A stretch of 64,000 nucleotides of DNA from JBICIG01 sp043101605 (GCA_043101605.1 JBICIG010000011.1:1-64000), one strand, 5' to 3'. Counted from the stretch's first letter, positions 28,752-36,156 are shown. Made by a program: numbers and translations. The notes: a model not told the origin generated them from the sequence alone.

Positions 28752-29588
28752 TCAGCCCGCCTCGCCCTCGCCCGCGCTTGTCCGCGTCGATGCCGGCCGG
28801 ATCCGATCGAGCATCACCTTCACCGGACTCCGCGACGCGCCAACCGCCGCCTCGCTCGGCTGATCGATCGTCTGCAGCGCCGCCAACGCCTGACCCGCGC
28901 TCTCAAACCCGCCGATCGGATCGAACGCACGCTCAAACCACGCGTCCCAACGCTTCTCCAGCCGGCGCACCGCACGCGACGGCGGCAGCGGGGCATCGCC
29001 CGCCTCCAGTCCCGTCAGACACTCATACCCCAGCCGGACGATCGAGTCCGTCTCCAGCCGCACCGCGTCGTCCTCGCCCGCATCATCGCCCGCGAGCATC
29101 CGCTCCAGCCCGTACGCCTCGATCAGCAGCGAGCCGTGCCGATCCACCAGCACATCCCCGCTCGAAATCGCCCCGTGCGCCAGCCCGCGATCCTGCGCGA
29201 ACGCCGCCGCCTCGAGCAACTGCGTCATCGCACGCTCGGCCTCGAACGGACCCATCCGCCCGCCCTTCAGGTCCAGCAACGCTCGCAGCGTCACCAGCCC
29301 GTCCTGGTTCCCCGGGTACGGCGACACCATCCAACCTCGCGCCTGCGAACCGAACGAGAACTGCTCCACCGCCAGCAGGTGCGCCTGCCGAAGCGATCCC
29401 AGCGTCTCGAACGCCGACAGGAACCGACGCCGCTCCGCACGATCCCGGCACGGCTCGAACCGATACACAATGTGGCTCGACTGCCGACGGACATGCAACG
29501 CCAGGAAACGGTCCGCAAGCTGGTGCCGCCCCAGCGGCCGCACCAACATATACGGCCCGAAGTATGCCCGATCGCTCTGCTGACTCAT
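28752..29588 (-). CDS. protein-kinase-fold pseudokinase
   Basis: 278-aa protein with the outline of a bacterial Hanks-type Ser/Thr kinase but without catalytic residues. A glycine-loop-like start (YMLVRPLGRHQLADRFLALHV) is followed by VYRFEP where the ATP-binding Lys should be; the catalytic loop reads LAHGAISSGDVLV (HRD changed to HGA, Asn changed to Asp); the metal-binding DFG is replaced by EAYG (157-160). The C-lobe ends in DAWFERAFDPIGGFESAGQALAAL, as in planctomycete kinases. It has no membrane segment. Start at ATG 29588; a longer frame exists upstream. Probably a signalling adaptor; partner unknown. Confidence 0.75.
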   Translation of the reverse strand: MSQQSDRAYFGPYMLVRPLGRHQLADRFLALHVRRQSSHIVYRFEPCRDRAERRRFLSAFETLGSLRQAHLLAVEQFSFGSQARGWMVSPYPGNQDGLVTLRALLDLKGGRMGPFEAERAMTQLLEAAAFAQDRGLAHGAISSGDVLVDRHGSLLIEAYGLERMLAGDDAGEDDAVRLETDSIVRLGYECLTGLEAGDAPLPPSRAVRRLEKRWDAWFERAFDPIGGFESAGQALAALQTIDQPSEAAVGASRSPVKVMLDRIRPASTRTSAGEGEAG

Positions 29589-29941
29589 CCGATGGGTCTC
29601 GGTTGCCCGACGCGACGCGCTCCGCCGACGCCACGGGCCGGATCGTTCATCGAGCGGCCCGGAATCCATCCGCGGGCTGACTCGCTCGCGCGGCCGGAAC
29701 TCAAGCCCGGCCGAGATACGCGAAGGCAATCATAGGGGTCCCCTCGCCCGCCTGTCATCGGTCCACAAACCCACCCGACCCCAACATCGCCTCTCTCCCT
29801 ATCAAAATCCAAGCGAGCCATCGCCCATTCCCGCCCCTCCCCCGCCGGCCAACGCCCCGCACCGGGTAGAATCCAAGCAGAGGGACCTGGGCTCCCGCCG
29901 CGAAAGGCGCGGCTTCCCGCCCAAGCACTGGAGACCACCAA
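29589..29941. other. 353-base divergent intergenic region (pseudokinase / hppD)
   Basis: Contains the hppD -10-like hexamer at 29867-29872 and a small leader hairpin at 29897-29913. Some of the pseudokinase side could be coding if an upstream start is used (an in-frame ATG lies at about 29669), but no ribosome-binding site supports that. No repeat or RNA gene is seen. Confidence 0.5.
29867..29872 (+). promoter_or_regulatory. -10 element TAGAAT upstream of hppD
   Basis: TAGAAT 70 bases before the hppD ATG. No recognisable -35. The predicted leader is about 60 bases and contains the hairpin GCCGCG-AAAGG-CGCGGC at 29897-29913. Confidence 0.45.
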
Positions 29942-31135
29942 ATGACCACCGCGACCACCACGGGGGTCGGCACCAAGGCCGACCCGCTGGCTCTTATCGA
30001 TGTGGATCATGTCCGCTTCTATGTCGGAAACGCCAAACAGGCCGCCTACTTCTACGCCCACACCTTCGGCTTCAACATCTCCCAGGTCGCCGACCTCACC
30101 ACCGGCTCCCGCGACGAGGCCGACTACCTCCTCACCCAGGGCAACATCCGCATCCTCCTCACCACACCCCTCCACGACCGACACCCCGCCGCCGAAGAAA
30201 TCAAAAAGTACGGCGACGGCGTCAAGGACATCGCGCTCACCGTCCACGACGCCCAAGCCGCCTTCGAACAGGCCGTCAAAAACGGCGGCACCCCCAACGC
30301 CGAGCCACGCACCCTCTCCGACGCCAACGGCTCGGTCACCGTCGCCTCCATCAAGACCTACGGCCGCGTCGTCCACACCTTCGTCTCTCGCACCGGCGCC
30401 TACGCACTCCCCGAAATCAAGAAGTCCAACACCCCCTTCATGCCCGTCTTCCGCGCCATCGACTCACCCGTCAACGAATACAACAAGAAGCACCCCTGCG
30501 GCCTCAAGTATGTCGACCACTGCGTCGGCAATGTCGAAGAGGGCAAGATGAACCACTGGGTCCAGTGGTACGAGGATGTCATGGGCTTCAAGATGTTCAA
30601 GCACTTCGACGACAAGGACATCTCCACCGAATACTCCGCGCTCATGTCCAAGGTCATGGCCTCCGGCAACCACCTCATCAAGATGCCCATCAACGAGCCC
30701 GCCGAGGGCAAGAAGAAGTCACAGATCCAGGAATACTTGGAGTGGCACAACATGACCCCCGGCGTCCAGCACCTCGCACTCCGCACCGACGACGAACTCC
30801 ACTCCGTCGCCGAACTCCGCAAACGCGGCGTCGACTTCCTCAGCCTCCCCGACACCTACTACGACATCGTCTGGGACCGCGTCAACAAGGTCCTCACCGA
30901 GAACGGCCACGAAGCCGTCAAGGAAGACCACGACCGCATCAAGGACCTCGGCATCCTCGTCGACGCCGACGACGAGGGCTACCTCCTCCAACTCTTCACC
31001 AAACCCCTCCAGGACCGCCCCACACTCTTCTTCGAAATCATCTGCCGCCGAGGCTCCCAGTCCTTCGGCAAGGGCAACTTCAAGGCGCTCTTCGAAGCCC
31101 TCGAACTCGAGCAGGAGCGGAGGGGGAATCTGTGA
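29942..31135 (+). CDS. hppD: 4-hydroxyphenylpyruvate dioxygenase
   Basis: HPPD, 397 aa, converts 4-hydroxyphenylpyruvate to homogentisate in tyrosine breakdown. Two vicinal-oxygen-chelate domains are visible: an N-terminal one from DVDHVRFYVGNAKQAA and a C-terminal catalytic one with iron ligands His193 (VDHCVGNV), His277 (VQHLAL) and Glu365 (FFEII). The C-terminal QSFGKGNFKALFEALE helix closes the active site, as in authentic HPPD. GGAG lies 8 bases before the ATG. Homogentisate dioxygenase is not adjacent. With the tryptophan dioxygenase at 52.7 kb it suggests aromatic amino-acid catabolism. Confidence 0.96.
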   Translation: MTTATTTGVGTKADPLALIDVDHVRFYVGNAKQAAYFYAHTFGFNISQVADLTTGSRDEADYLLTQGNIRILLTTPLHDRHPAAEEIKKYGDGVKDIALTVHDAQAAFEQAVKNGGTPNAEPRTLSDANGSVTVASIKTYGRVVHTFVSRTGAYALPEIKKSNTPFMPVFRAIDSPVNEYNKKHPCGLKYVDHCVGNVEEGKMNHWVQWYEDVMGFKMFKHFDDKDISTEYSALMSKVMASGNHLIKMPINEPAEGKKKSQIQEYLEWHNMTPGVQHLALRTDDELHSVAELRKRGVDFLSLPDTYYDIVWDRVNKVLTENGHEAVKEDHDRIKDLGILVDADDEGYLLQLFTKPLQDRPTLFFEIICRRGSQSFGKGNFKALFEALELEQERRGNL

Positions 31136-31270
31136 CTCTCCGGTGAACCCATGCCGCCAGAGCTCGCAGTCCACACAGGTTCTGCCCCGAGTGCCGCGGT
31201 TTGCCGCATAGCCACGGTGACATCTTGGTCACGCGGCCCAGAAGTTCGCGAGCTGAAGCGGGAGCCACGA

Positions 31271-32581
31271 ATGAGAATATTGATCCAGCCGATGACAGCG
31301 TTGCTCTTGCTGTGCCTTGCGCCGATGAGTAAGGCACAGTTCATCGATCTGTATATCCGTAATAGCGGAACCCATCCTCTCTGGGCGGTGACTCTCTACG
31401 AGCATCCTCATCTGACCCGCTACGAATGGCGAGTCTCGGGTCGGTACCGGCTAGAGCCCGGCCAACGCGTCAACATCACCTACTCCCGTTACGCGCTGGT
31501 GGGTTTCTTCAACGATCGCGGCGAAGAGATAAAGTTTAAGCCGTCAGGCCGTACTGAGAAGATCCCGGACGACATCGGGCCCGTGCCCGTACGACTAGAT
31601 CAGAAATTCAGCTATGCTTGGAGCAGTCCGCCGCAAGATCACCCGGACTACGCGGAGATCGAGATGTCTCTGGGCGTCCGCGGGCTTCGGAATGGCGAGT
31701 TCCAGTTCGATATCGCATACAACGGCACGCCCGGCAGGCCGCTCCTGACCAACGCACAGCGCAAAGCGCGTGCGCGAGCGATCGAGCAGGCCCGTCAGCA
31801 AGCCGAGGCGAAGACCTCGGCGGAATCGAAGGAGTCAGCGCCGACGACCAAGCCTGATGTCAACGCATCTATGGCGTACTCCCTAGGGCTGGCGGCGCTG
31901 AATGGCATCGGCAAGGTGGAGAAGGACTATGTCGCCGCAATGTCGCACTTCAAGAAAGCGGCGTCCCTCGGACACCCCAAGGCCCGGTTTCATATCGGGG
32001 AGATGTATCGCCAGGGGCTTGGAGTGCCAAGGAACATGGTGGCCGCGGTGCGGTACTACACGGAGGCCGGCGATGATCCTCGGGCGATCGTCGCGATCGC
32101 GAGATTGACCTACAACGACAAGATGCCGAAGGCACTGGATGATGATCAGTCGGCCGTGCAACGGCAAGAAACGGCGCTCAGACTGTTTCGAACCGCCGCC
32201 GAAATGGATAATGCCGAAGCTCAGGAGTGGGTCGGCTTCATGCATGAGAATGGCCAAGGCACTCCCGTTGACATGGCTCTGGCTCACTACTGGTATGCGC
32301 GGGCGGAAGGCAACGGGAGAGCCGGCGCGGCATACCGCCTAGGCATGATGTACCTCGAAGGCAGGGGCGTGGAAGCCAGCCCATCACGCGCAATGCATTA
32401 CATGAGCACCGGTGCGGCAAGGGGAAACACCCTCGCCAAGGAACGACTCGGCTGGATGTATGAGACAGGGACCGGCGTTGAGAGGAACCTGACAGCAGCT
32501 CGAAGCTGGTACGAGCAGGCTGCCGAAGCCGGGTCCGAGTTCTCCAAGAGCCGGCTCGAGGCGCTGCCCAAGGGCGGTTGA
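31271..32581 (+). CDS. Sel1-repeat protein with secreted N-terminal beta domain
   Basis: 436-aa exported protein. Signal peptide about residues 1-23 (ends MSKAQ). A beta-rich domain (about 24-155) of unknown family follows, then a charged linker, then five or six Sel1-type repeats (about 195-430), e.g. AMSHFKKAASLGHPKARFHIGEMY, ALAHYWYARAEGNGRAGAAYRLGMMY and AARSWYEQAAEAGSEFSKSRL. Sel1 repeats bind proteins. ATG 31271 has GGAG 6 bases upstream. A sample (32101-32160) is about 53% G+C, well below its neighbours, and codon choice is far less C-biased, which suggests horizontal acquisition. Repeats follow it directly. Confidence 0.85.
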   Translation: MRILIQPMTALLLLCLAPMSKAQFIDLYIRNSGTHPLWAVTLYEHPHLTRYEWRVSGRYRLEPGQRVNITYSRYALVGFFNDRGEEIKFKPSGRTEKIPDDIGPVPVRLDQKFSYAWSSPPQDHPDYAEIEMSLGVRGLRNGEFQFDIAYNGTPGRPLLTNAQRKARARAIEQARQQAEAKTSAESKESAPTTKPDVNASMAYSLGLAALNGIGKVEKDYVAAMSHFKKAASLGHPKARFHIGEMYRQGLGVPRNMVAAVRYYTEAGDDPRAIVAIARLTYNDKMPKALDDDQSAVQRQETALRLFRTAAEMDNAEAQEWVGFMHENGQGTPVDMALAHYWYARAEGNGRAGAAYRLGMMYLEGRGVEASPSRAMHYMSTGAARGNTLAKERLGWMYETGTGVERNLTAARSWYEQAAEAGSEFSKSRLEALPKGG

Positions 32582-32602
32582 TTTCAACGAGGTCTGCGCC
32601 TT

Positions 32603-32660
32603 GTGCCACTGGCGGCCGGGTGCCACCGTCTATCCGCGCAGCGGTAGACGGTGCTCTTCG
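32603..32660. repeat. composite palindromic repeat, copy A (shortened)
   Basis: Begins GTGCCACTGGCGG, then skips the middle part seen in copies B and C and continues with a hairpin. The hairpin is CACCGTCTA (32624-32632) pairing with TAGACGGTG (32645-32653), with an inner CCGC/GCGG pair. Confidence 0.7.
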
Positions 32661-32721
32661 CCACCCACACCTCACCCCAGCCGGGTGCTTCTTCCACCAG
32701 CCATCTCACCCCATGCGTCGC

Positions 32722-32816
32722 GTGTCACTGGCGGTTTGTCCGCAAGTGCGCACGACGATCTCGAAGGTTGACAGGTGCCACCGTCTAGGCGCTTCGCGGC
32801 AGACAGTGCACTTCTC
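32722..32816. repeat. composite palindromic repeat, copy B
   Basis: About 95 bases: GTGTCACTGGCGGTTTGTCCGC (a first imperfect palindrome), a spacer starting CACGACGATC and ending GGTTGACAG, then GTGCCACCGTCT and AGACAGTGCACTTCTCC (a second imperfect palindrome). It aligns along its length with copy C. Confidence 0.75.
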
Positions 32817-32829
32817 CACCCGCAACCCC

Positions 32830-33159
32830 CTACGACGCCCGGATTTCCTCGATCGCCTTCTCCAGCCCAACCTCTGCCGCCCGCCGGATGCCCTTCCGCA
32901 CTAGGCCGATCGCCGTCGTGTTCAGCCCCATCGACGCGGCCTTTGACTCGGCAATGTTCAACGCCTGGTCCAACGCAACCAGCGCGAGCTGCTTCGAGCC
33001 TTCAACAATCAGTTGGTCAACCTTCTCGCGCGTGTCCGGCGAGAGGTTCCGGTAGATCTGCTGCGACGAATAGAGAATCTGAGTTGTCTTCTGCATGTGC
33101 CGCGGGTTGCTGACAACCCACTGTCCGACCTGCGCCAGCAACTTGAAGATCTGCTGCAT
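32830..33159 (-). CDS. small helical protein of unknown function
   Basis: Unrecognised 109-aa protein, predicted mostly helical, with no signal peptide: MQQIFKLLAQVGQWVVSNP, then ILYSSQQIYRNLSPDTREKV and a C-terminal amphipathic helix (RAAEVGLEKAIEEIRAS). GGAGG lies 6 bases before the ATG. It lies between repeat copies B and C, in the same lower-GC patch as the Sel1 gene but on the opposite strand. Its stop is 13 bases from repeat copy B. It could be passenger DNA brought in with the repeats, but nothing in it identifies a mobile function. Confidence 0.65.
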   Translation of the reverse strand: MQQIFKLLAQVGQWVVSNPRHMQKTTQILYSSQQIYRNLSPDTREKVDQLIVEGSKQLALVALDQALNIAESKAASMGLNTTAIGLVRKGIRRAAEVGLEKAIEEIRAS

Positions 33160-33222
33160 CGGAAGCCTCCATTGCGGGGCGAAGGTCGCCTCGCCGACGG
33201 CGGCATTCTAACTGGGTGCCGG

Positions 33223-33317
33223 GTGCCACTGGCGGCTTGCCCGCCAGTGCTCACGACGATCCTGTCGGTTGACGCCCGGTGCCACCGCATACCGCCCCGG
33301 CTCCCAGTGCTTCTTCC
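33223..33317. repeat. composite palindromic repeat, copy C
   Basis: GTGCCACTGGCGG-CTTG-CCCGCCAGTGC forms a clean hairpin (GCACTGGCGG class stem), followed by TCACGACGATC, then GGTTGAC, then GGTGCCACCG and CAGTGCTTCTTCC. Same order and spacing as copy B, about 500 bases away. Located just upstream of the gene at 33404. Confidence 0.75.
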
Positions 33318-33403
33318 CCCAACCTCCCAACCCCATGCGCAAACCCCACGCCACTCCCCACCCCACACATTGATCCCCCGACGCCCCGCCGTAGCGTCCC
33401 CGC

Positions 33404-34408
33404 ATGATCGCCATGCAACCACTTCGGGATGAACTCCGACATCCCGCCGATCCGACCACCGGTAGCCCAACCGACCCCACCCCCGAATCCATCCTCACCG
33501 ACTTCCCCGACCTCGACCCCGACTTCGACCCCATCGCCCTCCTCCGCGATTGGCTCGAAGCCGCCGACCACCTCTCCCTCTTCGACCTCTGCGAGATCCA
33601 CCGCCTCACGCTCCCGCAACTCGAGCGGCTGCTCGCCCACCCCTTCTTCACCCAGCGCCTCGCCGCCCACGCGCGTCTCTCAAACGCCCGCGCCGCCGCC
33701 GTGCGCGCCGCCTCGCTCCCAGCCGCGGCCGCCACCCTCAATCGCATCGCGACCGCGCGCCCCGACACCCGCGACCAGCGCCTCGCCAACGAGTCACAGC
33801 GCAAAGCCGCGGCCGCGCTCACACGCGCCGCAACCCGCTCCATCTCAACAGCCGCGGCAGCCCGTCCGCGCAGCCAGCAACCGTCGGACCCTCCGCCCGA
33901 CGCGTCCCCGCCGCAGCGCCATCCAGCACGCCCCGCCGATCACTTCCGCAGCGTCAGCACCGCCAGCACCACGAACGCGCCCGCGATCGCCGCGAACGCG
34001 AGCTGCACGATCGTCGCCAGCCCGAAGTCGATCGACTCGCCCCGCACCAGCGCCGGCACGATCCGCGACAACGAACCCATCACCCCCAGCGCCGCGATCA
34101 CGATCGCCGCGATGCCCGCCGGCTTGGCCCGCGCCGGGTTCATCGCCACAAACCCGCACGCCGCGATCGGCACGCCGAAGAACGCCGGGATCATCGAGGT
34201 CATGCTCGCCGCCCCCGACGCGATGTACGCCCCGATTCCAAGCAACACCAGCACCGCCCCGAACGCCACCGCCAACCTGCCCATCGCACCCTCCGATCAA
34301 GACTCCAGAGCCGTTCAACCCCCACCGGGTCGCTCCCGTATTTTTCGCCCCACGGAACGGCCGCGATGCCCCGCCGGATCGAAAATCGGCGCCGCTCCCG
34401 CCGCGTAG
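33404..34408 (+). CDS. hypothetical protein whose 3' half is antisense to a membrane-protein gene
   Basis: Open frame of 334 aa. Residues 1 to about 178 look genuinely coding: an acidic segment ESILTDFPDLDPDFDPIALL, helical WLEAADHLSLFDLCEIHRLTLPQLERLL, and an Ala/Arg-rich helix ending near residue 150. From about residue 179 on, the frame runs antisense through the whole membrane-protein gene at 33940-34284 and becomes Thr/Ala/Pro low-complexity without fold character. No stop occurs before 34408. Either the protein really has this tail or the stop has been lost. An alternative ATG is at 33413. The family was not recognised. Confidence 0.4.
   Translation: MIAMQPLRDELRHPADPTTGSPTDPTPESILTDFPDLDPDFDPIALLRDWLEAADHLSLFDLCEIHRLTLPQLERLLAHPFFTQRLAAHARLSNARAAAVRAASLPAAAATLNRIATARPDTRDQRLANESQRKAAAALTRAATRSISTAAAARPRSQQPSDPPPDASPPQRHPARPADHFRSVSTASTTNAPAIAANASCTIVASPKSIDSPRTSAGTIRDNEPITPSAAITIAAMPAGLARAGFIATNPHAAIGTPKNAGIIEVMLAAPDAMYAPIPSNTSTAPNATANLPIAPSDQDSRAVQPPPGRSRIFRPTERPRCPAGSKIGAAPAA
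33940..34284 (-). CDS. four-helix integral membrane protein
   Basis: Unrecognised 114-aa protein with four hydrophobic segments (about 3-25, 31-50, 55-75, 88-110), e.g. VAFGAVLVLLGIGAYIASGAA and LAFAAIAGAFVVLAVLTLR. GGAGGG lies 4 bases before the ATG, and the hydrophobic pattern is strong evidence for this strand. It lies wholly inside an open frame on the plus strand. Small four-helix proteins of this sort are common in planctomycetes; no function can be assigned. Confidence 0.75.
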   Translation of the reverse strand: MGRLAVAFGAVLVLLGIGAYIASGAASMTSMIPAFFGVPIAACGFVAMNPARAKPAGIAAIVIAALGVMGSLSRIVPALVRGESIDFGLATIVQLAFAAIAGAFVVLAVLTLRK

Positions 34409-34409
34409 C

Positions 34410-34438
34410 AAAACGCCCCTCCGAGATCCGGAGAGGCG
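34410..34438 (-). terminator. rho-independent terminator after dodecin
   Basis: Minus strand: stem CGCCTCTCCG / CGGAGGGGCG (10 bp with one G-T pair), loop GATCT, then TTTTG. It lies 54 bases beyond the dodecin stop. Confidence 0.75.
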
Positions 34439-34491
34439 CAAGCGCTCGAACAGCATCCGCGGCGTCCGACCCGCCCCCGAAGACGCCCGGA

Positions 34492-34704
34492 TCAACTCCC
34501 TTCCAGTGTGAACCCGATCTTCAGCTTCACCTGCCAGTGCGCGATCCGCTGGTCCTCGATCTGCGCGCGCGTCTCGACCACCTCCGCCCACCGCATGTTC
34601 CGCACGCTCGACGCGGCGTACTCCACCGCCCGCCGAGCCGCCTCGTCGCTCCCCTTCGCCGAAGACCCGACGATCTCAACCACCTTGTACACATGTTCGG
34701 ACAT
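34492..34704 (-). CDS. dodecin family protein
   Basis: Dodecin, 70 aa, a small protein that assembles into hollow 12-mers storing or buffering flavin (or CoA). The sequence follows the family throughout: EHVYKVVEIVGSSAKGSDEAA, the helix RRAVEYAASSVRNMRWAEV, and the strand pair VVETRAQIED ... QVKLKIGFTLE. The flavin-stacking Trp is in NMRWAEV. Of TTG-ATG-ATG at the start, ATG 34704 fits best with AGGAG 6 bases upstream. A TAGGGT -10-like hexamer lies at 34729-34734. A good terminator follows, so it is monocistronic. Confidence 0.95.
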   Translation of the reverse strand: MSEHVYKVVEIVGSSAKGSDEAARRAVEYAASSVRNMRWAEVVETRAQIEDQRIAHWQVKLKIGFTLEGS

Positions 34705-34784
34705 CATCAACTCCTTTCGCTCTCTCGGACCCTACGCGTCCGAAGTCCACACGGCGAACCGCACACCCAAACCGTTCGCGCACG

Positions 34785-34822
34785 CAAACACCCCTCCGGC
34801 GCGGACCGGAGGGGTGTGTTTG
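34785..34822. terminator. bidirectional terminator hairpin
   Basis: 12-bp perfect stem ACACCCCTCCGG / CCGGAGGGGTGT with a 6-base loop, flanked by AAA on the left and GTTT on the right. It would end the minus-strand PEP-CTERM transcript, whose stop is 26 bases away, before the dodecin promoter. Confidence 0.75.
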
Positions 34823-34847
34823 ACGATTCACTCGGTTCCGCGAGCGA

Positions 34848-35495
34848 TCAGCGGCGGCGGCGCGCCATCGCCAGCCCGCCGAGGCCCAGCAGGGCCAGCG
34901 AGCCCGGCGCGGGCGTGATGGACACGGCGTCGAACACGCCGCTCGCGTTGATCGAGCCCATCACCGTGAACGCGACGGCGGCGGTGGTCGTCGTCGCGCC
35001 GGTCGTGAACGAGAAGGACTCCCCGGTCCACTGGAAGAAGCCGGGCGTGGCGAACATCCGCTGGTCGAGCGTCGCGTTGTTCCCGACATCGACGATCTCG
35101 ACGACGCTGGTCGCGGCGACATACCCGAACCGGTCGTCGCTGGCGTGCATGAAGCTGATCGTGTACTGGGTGTTGGGCAGGACATCGAATTCGGCGTAGA
35201 TCCGGTCGAAGCCGGTGAAGCCGAAGTCGCCCACGCCGAGCGGGGCGCCGTCGTAGGCACCGCCGTTCTGGAGGAGGCTCGCGTAGTACTCGCCCTCGGC
35301 GGCGGGCTTGGCGCCGGTCGCCTGGAAGCGCTCGCCGTCGGTGTTGGACGCGAACCAGCCGAGCCCGTCGGTATCGGTCGGCGAGAAGCGGATCTCTGAG
35401 ACCGCCGGCCCCTGCTCGAAGCCGGGGCTGACGACATCCGCCGCGGCGATCCCGCTCAGGGCCAGAAGGCCCAGAGCTGCCACTGTGATCTTCAT
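34848..35495 (-). CDS. PEP-CTERM-type secreted protein
   Basis: Exported 215-aa protein. Signal peptide 1-19 (ends IAAAD). A beta-sandwich-like body, with stretches such as YAEFDVLPNTQYTISFMHAS and FFQWTGESFSFTTG, resembles carbohydrate-binding or DUF642-like folds, but that is only an impression. The C-terminal sorting tail TPAPGSLALLGLGGLAMARRRR is textbook PEP-CTERM. GGGGAG precedes the ATG by about 7 bases. The 5' leader holds a GCCCTCC/GGAGGGC hairpin (35520-35538). It has its own promoter (35546-35575) and terminator. It lies in the skew-transition zone and is nearly balanced in G and C. Confidence 0.88.
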   Translation of the reverse strand: MKITVAALGLLALSGIAAADVVSPGFEQGPAVSEIRFSPTDTDGLGWFASNTDGERFQATGAKPAAEGEYYASLLQNGGAYDGAPLGVGDFGFTGFDRIYAEFDVLPNTQYTISFMHASDDRFGYVAATSVVEIVDVGNNATLDQRMFATPGFFQWTGESFSFTTGATTTTAAVAFTVMGSINASGVFDAVSITPAPGSLALLGLGGLAMARRRR

Positions 35496-35545
35496 GGTTT
35501 ATCTCCCCACGAGTTGAACGCCCTCCCCCACGGAGGGCTGGTGTC

Positions 35546-35575
35546 AGACTACCCCACGGGTCGGAGCCGCAACAA
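35546..35575 (-). promoter_or_regulatory. promoter of the PEP-CTERM gene
   Basis: Minus strand: -35 TTGTTG (35570-35575), 18-base spacer, -10 TAGTCT (35546-35551). Leader about 45 bases. Confidence 0.5.
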
Positions 35576-35676
35576 CCCAATTCTTCTAACTCACTCCTGG
35601 CTTGATCGAGTCCGAACATCCGGGTGTTTGGCGAGTGATTGGGAGTCGATCCTTCTGGCCGTCTGGGGGCGGGTGG

Positions 35677-35682
35677 TAGGAT
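35677..35682 (+). promoter_or_regulatory. -10 element TAGGAT for a leaderless transcript
   Basis: TAGGAT ends 6 bases before the ATG at 35689, the same spacing as TAGACT before the TSUP gene. Transcription would begin at the start codon. No Shine-Dalgarno sequence is present. Confidence 0.45.
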
Positions 35683-35688
35683 CGGCCC

Positions 35689-36156
35689 ATGAACGCGATT
35701 CAGAAGCTGCGCTCGCTGCATGGCGAGATCACGACCTCGGGCAACGGGTTCAAGATCGTGGATGCGTGGGCGACGGTCGGACGGTTGCTGCCGCGGATGC
35801 CGGTCGATCCGGCGGAAGCGGCGCGGGTGGTCGAGGCGAAAGACGCGGCGGGGCTGGATGCGCTGATCGGGCGGCTGGAGCGCCCGTCGGCGCCGGCGGA
35901 GGAGGCGGGGCCGGAGTTCCCGGAGAATGAACTCGACCACGCGCTGCGCGCGTTCCGCAAGCGACTGAAGGTGCAGCGGCTGGCCGATGAGTCGAAGCTT
36001 GGCGGGCGGTACACCTCGGGGGGGCGGAAGAGCCAGATCGATGCGATCACGCCTCCCGAGGGATTCCCGGCGGCGATCTGGAAGGCTCTGGCGCGAAAGG
36101 GACGGCTGGTGGATACGGGGCAGGGCTTCTACGCCGAGCCGAAGCCCGGGCCTTGA
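35689..36156 (+). CDS. hypothetical protein
   Basis: Unrecognised 155-aa soluble protein. Probably two helical parts: residues 1-65 (MNAIQKLRSLHGEITTSG, VGRLLPRMPVDPAEAARVVEA) and a C-terminal basic part (DHALRAFRKRLKVQRLADES, then GFPAAIWKALARKGRLVDTG). It is strongly G-biased in codon use, as expected on this side of the skew switch. The stop codon abuts the stop of the convergent CHAD gene with no base between. Confidence 0.75.
   Translation: MNAIQKLRSLHGEITTSGNGFKIVDAWATVGRLLPRMPVDPAEAARVVEAKDAAGLDALIGRLERPSAPAEEAGPEFPENELDHALRAFRKRLKVQRLADESKLGGRYTSGGRKSQIDAITPPEGFPAAIWKALARKGRLVDTGQGFYAEPKPGP

Larger units (their letters stand above)
34800..35690. other. GC-skew sign change, candidate replication-origin region
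   Basis: Upstream of about 34.8 kb the plus strand has more C than G in genes of both orientations; beyond about 35.6 kb it has more G than C, again in both orientations. Counts in 60-base samples: 20881-20940, 31 C and 12 G; 34561-34620, 28 C and 16 G; 35221-35280, 22 C and 23 G; 35821-35880, 13 C and 32 G; 45001-45060, 16 C and 31 G. C-to-G is the usual sign at an origin. No cluster of DnaA boxes was found by eye, and dnaA/dnaN are absent. Confidence 0.4.

Noticed and set aside
29881..29941. Leader hairpin of hppD as a possible riboswitch
   Set aside because: Only a 6-bp stem is seen, with no match to a riboswitch class I know and no terminator alternative.
34681..34740. Possible DnaA box TTGTACACA inside the dodecin gene
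   Set aside because: It is a 7/9 match, single and intragenic, with no companion boxes. Not enough to call an origin by itself.
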